The notes beneath the pieces were generated by a model that was given only the letters and a program-made list of their open reading frames with translations, had not been told where the DNA came from and made no database searches. From Promethearchaeota archaeon (GTDB lineage: Archaea > Asgardarchaeota > Lokiarchaeia > Sigyniarchaeales > SOKP01): a DNA stretch of 12,644 nt. The stretch covers positions 1-12,644 of the forward strand of contig JAUWZT010000088.1 of NCBI GenBank assembly GCA_030615145.1, given 5' to 3'. Shown here one piece after another: positions 12,069-12,644 of this stretch. The position numbers and the translations under genes were made by a program. Each line of letters begins with the position of its first letter. Within the stretch, counting starts at the first letter, position 1.

Positions 12069-12644
12069 ATGACAAGTTTAAATGATAAAGAATTTTTAGT
12101 CGACGAAAATAAAGTATGGTTTACTGGTGGTTACTGGCCTGAAGGCGTTCCAAAACAACTTAAAGACGTGGAAGGTATGGATATAACACCGCTGTGGAAG
12201 GGGTTTATCAAGTCTGCCGATGACTATGGAATATGGGATAGTGATATTTGTATATTTGCTTATGGTTCATACATGGAAAGAGTTAAACTAAGAAAATTAT
12301 TTGAGTACGCAAAAAAATTTGGTACGTTCCTTTACGATACTTTAGGTATCAGAAAAGGAGATGTCGTAGCAATTGATCTTCCTAATTCTATAAATTTTGT
12401 TGTTGCCTATATGGGTTCTCAATATATTGGTGCAATTGTACAGGGTATCAATCCTACATATAAACCAATGGAGTTATTACATGCTCTAACTATGACGAAG
12501 GCAAAAGTTTTAGTACTAATGGATATGTTATATATCGCTGGACCTGCTACTATCCTTCCAAAAAGTAGCGTAAAGTATTTAATACCTTCGAATTTTGTAG
12601 ATTTTTTCACTGCTGACGAGGAAACTATACAACAACTTGGAATT
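12069..12644 (+). CDS. AMP-forming acyl-CoA synthetase, 3' end outside the window
   Basis: The frame is open from the ATG at 12069 to the last base, giving 192 residues of a protein that is usually 550-650 long. The enzyme activates a carboxylic or fatty acid to acyl-adenylate and then acyl-CoA. The visible N-terminal domain matches the ANL superfamily: WPEGVPKQL (23-31), ITPLWKGFIKSADDYG (39-54), and the well conserved LGIRKGDVVAIDLPNSINFV (92-111) with AYMGSQYIGAIVQGINPTYKPMEL-type continuation to about residue 136, then the strand KAKVLVLMD. The ATP-binding P-loop (YTSGTTG type) and the C-terminal lid lie beyond the edge, so substrate class (short, medium or long chain) cannot be judged. 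The start is supported by the TATA box. An upstream palindrome suggests regulated expression. Confidence 0.88.
   Translation, partial: MTSLNDKEFLVDENKVWFTGGYWPEGVPKQLKDVEGMDITPLWKGFIKSADDYGIWDSDICIFAYGSYMERVKLRKLFEYAKKFGTFLYDTLGIRKGDVVAIDLPNSINFVVAYMGSQYIGAIVQGINPTYKPMELLHALTMTKAKVLVLMDMLYIAGPATILPKSSVKYLIPSNFVDFFTADEETIQQLGI

Noticed and set aside
12419..12610. Minus-strand 63-codon open frame
   Set aside because: Antisense to the acyl-CoA synthetase gene, whose plus-strand frame is clearly conserved and open to the edge.
1..12644. tRNA, rRNA, riboswitch or CRISPR array
   Set aside because: I found no GC-rich structured segments, TTCGA-type T-arm signatures or spaced direct repeats by eye; a covariance-model scan (tRNAscan-SE, Rfam) would settle it.

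Overview
The window is AT-rich (GC around one third by eye) and looks archaeal. It has a wyosine-pathway Taw2-type tRNA enzyme, an archaeal-type endonuclease III, TATA-box promoters often about 25 nt upstream of the start codon (short-leader or leaderless transcripts) and poly-T terminators without GC-rich hairpins. Lys/Ile/Asn-rich proteins, DUF11-type sandwich domains, a GIFT-SAP protein and a solitary URO-D-like methyltransferase would fit a Lokiarchaeia-like Asgard archaeon. That assignment is inference; no rRNA or diagnostic marker is present.

Layout. Positions 1-954 hold the 3' part of a gene for a beta-sandwich (DUF11-like) protein, open through the left edge. It is followed by a solitary URO-D/corrinoid-methyltransferase-like gene (1052-2134, +), which converges on a PCMT-like methyltransferase with a long C-terminal extension (2162-3295, -). 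A rhomboid protease gene (3396-3974, +) diverges from the PCMT gene and converges, with a 2-bp gap, on a minus-strand cluster. In transcription order the cluster is a GIFT/IFT52-like plus SAP-domain protein (7433-6147), a TRM11-like methyltransferase with an unusual TEPELGP motif (6061-4658) and endonuclease III (4645-3977). Upstream, a membrane acyltransferase-like protein of the HGSNAT/DUF1624 type (minus, start re-assigned to 8729) is divergent from an MFS transporter (8898-10352, +). The transporter converges, with a 7-bp gap, on taw2 (11217-10360, -).

The last part (11218-12068) is the only accessory-looking stretch. It holds a decayed, internally deleted tnpB (IS200/IS605 OrfB type) and several short inverted repeats, and then the start of an acyl-CoA synthetase gene (12069 to the right edge), which has a near-perfect palindrome next to its TATA box.

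Most genes are housekeeping or metabolic. The most notable item is the GIFT-domain protein. Its N-terminal region reads like the N-terminal domain of eukaryotic IFT52, but it is joined through a charged coiled coil to a SAP-like putative nucleic-acid-binding motif, and it heads a cluster with a nucleic-acid methyltransferase and a DNA-repair glycosylase. I see no CRISPR array, tRNA, rRNA or obvious defence system.
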